Below, one piece after another: positions 50,203 through 52,448 of a stretch of DNA of 52,448 nt (position 1 is its first letter; each line of letters begins with the position of its first letter). Made by a program: the position numbers and the translations under genes. Location: the NCBI GenBank assembly GCA_039975755.1, contig JBDWGM010000130.1:1-52448 (forward strand). The letters run 5' to 3'. Under the pieces are notes generated by a model, which saw nothing but the letters and a program-made list of their open reading frames with translations, was not told the origin of the DNA and did not search any database. The stretch is from JABSSA01 sp039975755 (GTDB taxonomy: Bacteria; Pseudomonadota; Alphaproteobacteria; Rhodobacterales; Rhodobacteraceae).

Positions 50203-50694
50203 ATGGCTGTCTCAACTGGTGACTCTCTTCCCGAAGCAACGCTGATCCAACTTGGAGCCGAAGGCCCAGAAGCAGTACCATTGTCCAGCAAGACTGCCGG
50301 ACGCACCGTGGTTGTGTTTGCCGTTCCGGGTGCTTTTACGCCCACGTGCCATTCGGCCCATGTGCCCAGCTTCATCCGAACAAAGGATCAATTTGCGGCC
50401 AAAGGCGTGGATGAAATCATTTGCGTGTCGGTCAACGACCCCTTTGTCATGAAAGCTTGGGGCGAAGCCACAGGCGCAGCTGACGCAGGCATCACAATGC
50501 TTTCTGACCCGGACAGCGCATTTACAACGGCAATTGGCATGAACTTTGATGCACCGCCAGCGGGACTGATGGCCCGTTCAAAGCGGTACGCCATGCTTGT
50601 TTCGGATGGAAAAGTGACGCATCTGAACCAAGAAGACGTCCCTAGCGCGTGCGAAACATCCGCAGGCGAAGGTTTGCTGGATTCAATGGGCTGA
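50203..50694 (+). CDS. Peroxiredoxin, Prx5-type
   Basis: A 163-residue peroxiredoxin of the PRX5-like group that reduces peroxides using a thiol donor. The peroxidatic Cys lies in VPGAFTPTCHSAHVP near residue 50; a second Cys in SACETS near 152 is a possible resolving residue. IICVSVNDPFVMKAW near 74 is typical of the family. The ATG at 50203 follows AAAGGAACTTCG. Divergent from the flavoprotein gene, with 79 bases between starts. Its last 12 bases overlap the convergent pterin dehydratase gene. There is no fused glutaredoxin domain. Confidence 0.94.
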   Translation: MAVSTGDSLPEATLIQLGAEGPEAVPLSSKTAGRTVVVFAVPGAFTPTCHSAHVPSFIRTKDQFAAKGVDEIICVSVNDPFVMKAWGEATGAADAGITMLSDPDSAFTTAIGMNFDAPPAGLMARSKRYAMLVSDGKVTHLNQEDVPSACETSAGEGLLDSMG

Positions 50695-50991
50695 TCCGTC
50701 CGCAAGTTTGTCCATCTTTTTGGCAAGCTTCACATCCAAATCAGACAGGCCACCCGCATCGTGGGTGGTCAGTGTCACATTCACCGTCTTATAGACGTTG
50801 TCCCATTCTGGATGGTGGTTCCATTTTTCGGCCCAAATGGCCGATTGCGTCATCCATCCAAACGCAGCCACAAAATTATCAAAAACAAATGTTTTTTGCA
50901 GCGCGTCACGGTCATCGGCTAAGGCCCATCCGGCATCAAAAAGGGGGGCCAGCGCAGTTTGGCGCATATCAGCAGAAATTTTGTCGGTCAT
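50683..50991 (-). CDS. phhB: Pterin-4a-carbinolamine dehydratase
   Basis: A 102-residue dehydratase that recycles 4a-hydroxytetrahydrobiopterin to the quinonoid form after aromatic amino acid hydroxylation; also called PCD/DCoH. The signature WNHHPEW near residue 57 holds the catalytic His pair, followed by VNVTLTTHDAGGLSDLDVKLAKKMD. Length is typical. The start ATG overlaps the upstream large GNAT-like gene by 4 bases. No phenylalanine hydroxylase gene is nearby, so the physiological partner is elsewhere or the protein has another pterin role. Confidence 0.94.
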   Translation of the reverse strand: MTDKISADMRQTALAPLFDAGWALADDRDALQKTFVFDNFVAAFGWMTQSAIWAEKWNHHPEWDNVYKTVNVTLTTHDAGGLSDLDVKLAKKMDKLADGSAH

Positions 50992-52196
50992 TGCTGCTCC
51001 TCTATCTGAATTTTCTTGAACGGTCCGTAATCAGTCAGAATTTCGATTTCTTCTTCTATCGCGCGGCGTTCTGCCTGCAGGTATTTGGCAATTGCGTCAG
51101 AAAAGCCTTGGTCATTCACCCAATGCAGCGAATGGGTTTGCGTAGGCAGATAACCACGCGCAAGCTTATGTTCGCCCTGCGCACCCGCTTCGACACGGTT
51201 CAAACCCCGTTCAATCGCGATGTCGATGGCTTGGTAGTAACACAGTTCAAAATGCAAACAGGGGTGATGTTCAGTGCACCCCCAATACCGACCAAATAGC
51301 GTTTCCCGACCGACAAAGTTCAGGGCCCCCGCAACGGGCCGCCCCTCACGTTCTGCAAAAACCAAAACGATATCGTCACACAATCTGTCTTGGGCAATAT
51401 CAAAGAATTCGCGCGTCAGATATGGCGATCCCCATTTGCGCGCACCCGTGTCCTGATAAAACTGCCAGAAGGCATCCCAGTGTTCGGGTTGCAGATCTTC
51501 ACCTGAATACGTCCGGATGACCCCGCCGAATTCCTGCGCTTGTCTGCGCTCTTTGCGGATGTTCTTTCGCTTGCGGCTGGACAGTGTTTCCAAAAACCCG
51601 TCAAAGGATTCATACCCTGCGTTTTCCCAGTGAAACTGCTGTGATGTTCGCCCCAAAAGACCGATCCGTTCGCCCAAATCGCGTTCTTCTTCGGTGCAGA
51701 ACGTAATATGCAGCGAACTGATCCGATTGTTTTCGGCCAATTGAACCGCACCCTGAATGAGCGCTTGTATCCCCAGTTCAACGAAATCCAGATGCACCAA
51801 AAACCGCCGCCCAGTGGCCGGTGTAAATGGCACCGCCAATTGCAGCTTTGGATAATACCGCCCACCGGCGTGTTCGAACGCATGGGCCCAGTTGTGATCA
51901 AAGATGTATTCGCCTTGGCTGTGGCTTTTGGCGTACATCGGCGCCACGGCTATCGTTTCGCCGCCGACCGTTGCTTGAAGGTATTGCGGTTGCCAGCCAG
52001 TGCCCGGCCCGACCGATCCACTGTCTTCCAAGGCTTTTAAAAAGCGATAGGTGGTGAATGGATCAATTGGCGACCCACCATCTGCAGCCTCAGGGCAGGC
52101 ACATGCATCCCAATCCGCCTTCGAAATCGCATCCAGACTCGGTAGGATACGAATTTCCACCTCTTGCTGGGACATATTTGGGTTTTGTTCGCTCAC
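50988..52196 (-). CDS. GNAT-superfamily protein of the peptidogalycan/DUF482 type
   Basis: A 402-residue protein resembling the FemAB-like GNAT family COG3146, of unknown function and widespread in proteobacteria. Family features include DPFTTYRFLKALEDSG near residue 42, YIFDHNWAHAFEHAGG, YYPKLQLAVPFTPATGRRFLVH near 110, RKRKNIRKERRQA near 210, and GAQGEHKLARGYLPTQTHSLHWV near 345. It starts at a GTG at 52196 or the ATG at 52175; neither has a convincing ribosome-binding site. The pterin dehydratase gene is coupled downstream; the phosphodiesterase-like gene lies 31 bases upstream, so all three may form one operon. Confidence 0.9.
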   Translation of the reverse strand: MSEQNPNMSQQEVEIRILPSLDAISKADWDACACPEAADGGSPIDPFTTYRFLKALEDSGSVGPGTGWQPQYLQATVGGETIAVAPMYAKSHSQGEYIFDHNWAHAFEHAGGRYYPKLQLAVPFTPATGRRFLVHLDFVELGIQALIQGAVQLAENNRISSLHITFCTEEERDLGERIGLLGRTSQQFHWENAGYESFDGFLETLSSRKRKNIRKERRQAQEFGGVIRTYSGEDLQPEHWDAFWQFYQDTGARKWGSPYLTREFFDIAQDRLCDDIVLVFAEREGRPVAGALNFVGRETLFGRYWGCTEHHPCLHFELCYYQAIDIAIERGLNRVEAGAQGEHKLARGYLPTQTHSLHWVNDQGFSDAIAKYLQAERRAIEEEIEILTDYGPFKKIQIEEQQ

Positions 52197-52227
52197 ATCG
52201 GATTATCTGTGTCCAGAACCATGTTGA

Positions 52228-52448
52228 TCAAGCGGAAACAGACGGAAGATAGCCTTCAAAAGTCACATTTTGGGCAACTGCCCGCGCCTTCGCCTCTTCG
52301 GCCGGTGATTTGATCGTCCAACACAGCACGTTCGCGCCTTCGGCCTTCAAATCACGTACCCGGTCGCTGCCCAAATCGGCGGCCTCGTGACTGATAAAGG
52401 TCGCACCAACTCGATCGTAATCAGACATCATTCGAAGATGGGTGCATG
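52228..52448 (-). CDS. Glycerophosphodiesterase-like protein, 3' end only (cut by window edge)
   Basis: The reading frame is open to the right edge. The 73 visible C-terminal residues, including RVRDLKAEGANVLCWTIKS followed by a stretch ending FEGYLPSVSA, resemble the end of glycerophosphodiester phosphodiesterase TIM barrels, which hydrolyse glycerophosphodiesters to glycerol 3-phosphate and an alcohol. The segment VLCWTIKSPAEEAKA corresponds to the VxxWTVN-type strand near the end of the family, here with K-S in place of N. The catalytic residues are outside the window. It ends 31 bases before the GNAT-like gene on the same strand and is probably cotranscribed with it. Confidence 0.8.
   Translation of the reverse strand, partial: CTHLRMMSDYDRVGATFISHEAADLGSDRVRDLKAEGANVLCWTIKSPAEEAKARAVAQNVTFEGYLPSVSA

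Noticed and set aside
1..52448. CRISPR array, complete insertion sequence, integrase or prophage genes
   Set aside because: No regularly spaced repeats, transposase, integrase or phage structural genes were seen anywhere in the window.

Overview
The window looks like a chromosomal segment of a marine Rhodobacteraceae (Roseobacter-group) alphaproteobacterium of moderate GC content. The grounds are the order heparinase-like / purH / lspA / DUF3035 lipoprotein / paired M16 peptidases, a two-domain ALDH16-type aldehyde dehydrogenase next to deoC, a VPLPA-CTERM sorting tail, LexA half-sites of the alphaproteobacterial GAAC/GTTC-N7 type, and a glycine-betaine demethylation operon. Genes are densely packed, with many 4-nt ATGA stop/start overlaps. 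I see no rRNA, tRNA, CRISPR array, complete insertion sequence or prophage. No intergenic stretch exceeds 300 bases.

Layout. 1-6.3 kb: the 3' end of a heparinase II/III-like gene, purH, lspA, a DUF3035 lipoprotein and a two-gene M16 peptidase operon ending in a clear terminator. 6.3-9.8 kb (minus): ALDH16 and deoC, a plausible deoxyribose-phosphate / acetaldehyde unit. 9.9-13.0 kb: a DUF4173 membrane protein, an OmpR-type response regulator and a small sensor kinase, overlapping as one operon. 13.0-17.6 kb: a ureide/purine catabolic cluster (uraH divergent from a puuE-uraD fusion, allE, allA and an NCS2 permease) closed by a terminator. 17.8-21.8 kb: a TetR regulator, an imuB with a LexA-type operator array and no imuA beside it, and a GMC oxidoreductase broken by a one-base frameshift in a G run. 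21.8-23.3 kb: a less dense, AT-richer patch with two unrecognised proteins. 23.4-30.5 kb: an XRE-cupin regulator with two tandem dyads upstream, a LysE-type exporter, then dimethylglycine dehydrogenase, betaine-homocysteine methyltransferase and sarcosine dehydrogenase, i.e. betaine to glycine. 30.5-35.7 kb: secreted esterase, RluA-family pseudouridine synthase, aldehyde dehydrogenase, an unknown protein with an unknown lipoprotein, and a VPLPA-CTERM GDSL hydrolase. 35.7-39.3 kb: pnp and a divergent sulfotransferase. 39.5-43.5 kb: an ABM / NIPSNAP pair divergent from an ArsR-type regulator with a perfect dyad at its start, an ECF sigma / anti-sigma pair and a LysR regulator. 43.7-52.4 kb: a minus-strand chain (cinA-like, GNAT, AhpD-like, OmpA-like), sfsA, map, rsmD, a ferredoxin-reductase-like flavoprotein, a peroxiredoxin, a pterin dehydratase, a large GNAT-like protein and the 3' end of a glycerophosphodiesterase-like gene.

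How it fits together. Two nitrogen-acquisition modules are nearly complete. Urate or allantoin is converted toward glyoxylate, with a matching permease. Glycine betaine is demethylated to glycine, with methyl transfer to homocysteine and two folate-linked flavoenzymes. Several regulatory sites read here directly (LexA half-sites before imuB, tandem dyads before the XRE-cupin gene, a dyad before the ArsR gene) are the most testable new observations. No clearly novel multi-gene system, such as a defence island or an undescribed biosynthetic cluster, could be demonstrated. The least explained units are the lipoprotein/119-residue pair at 33.6-34.5 kb, the DUF4173/two-component operon, and the 21.8-23.3 kb patch.
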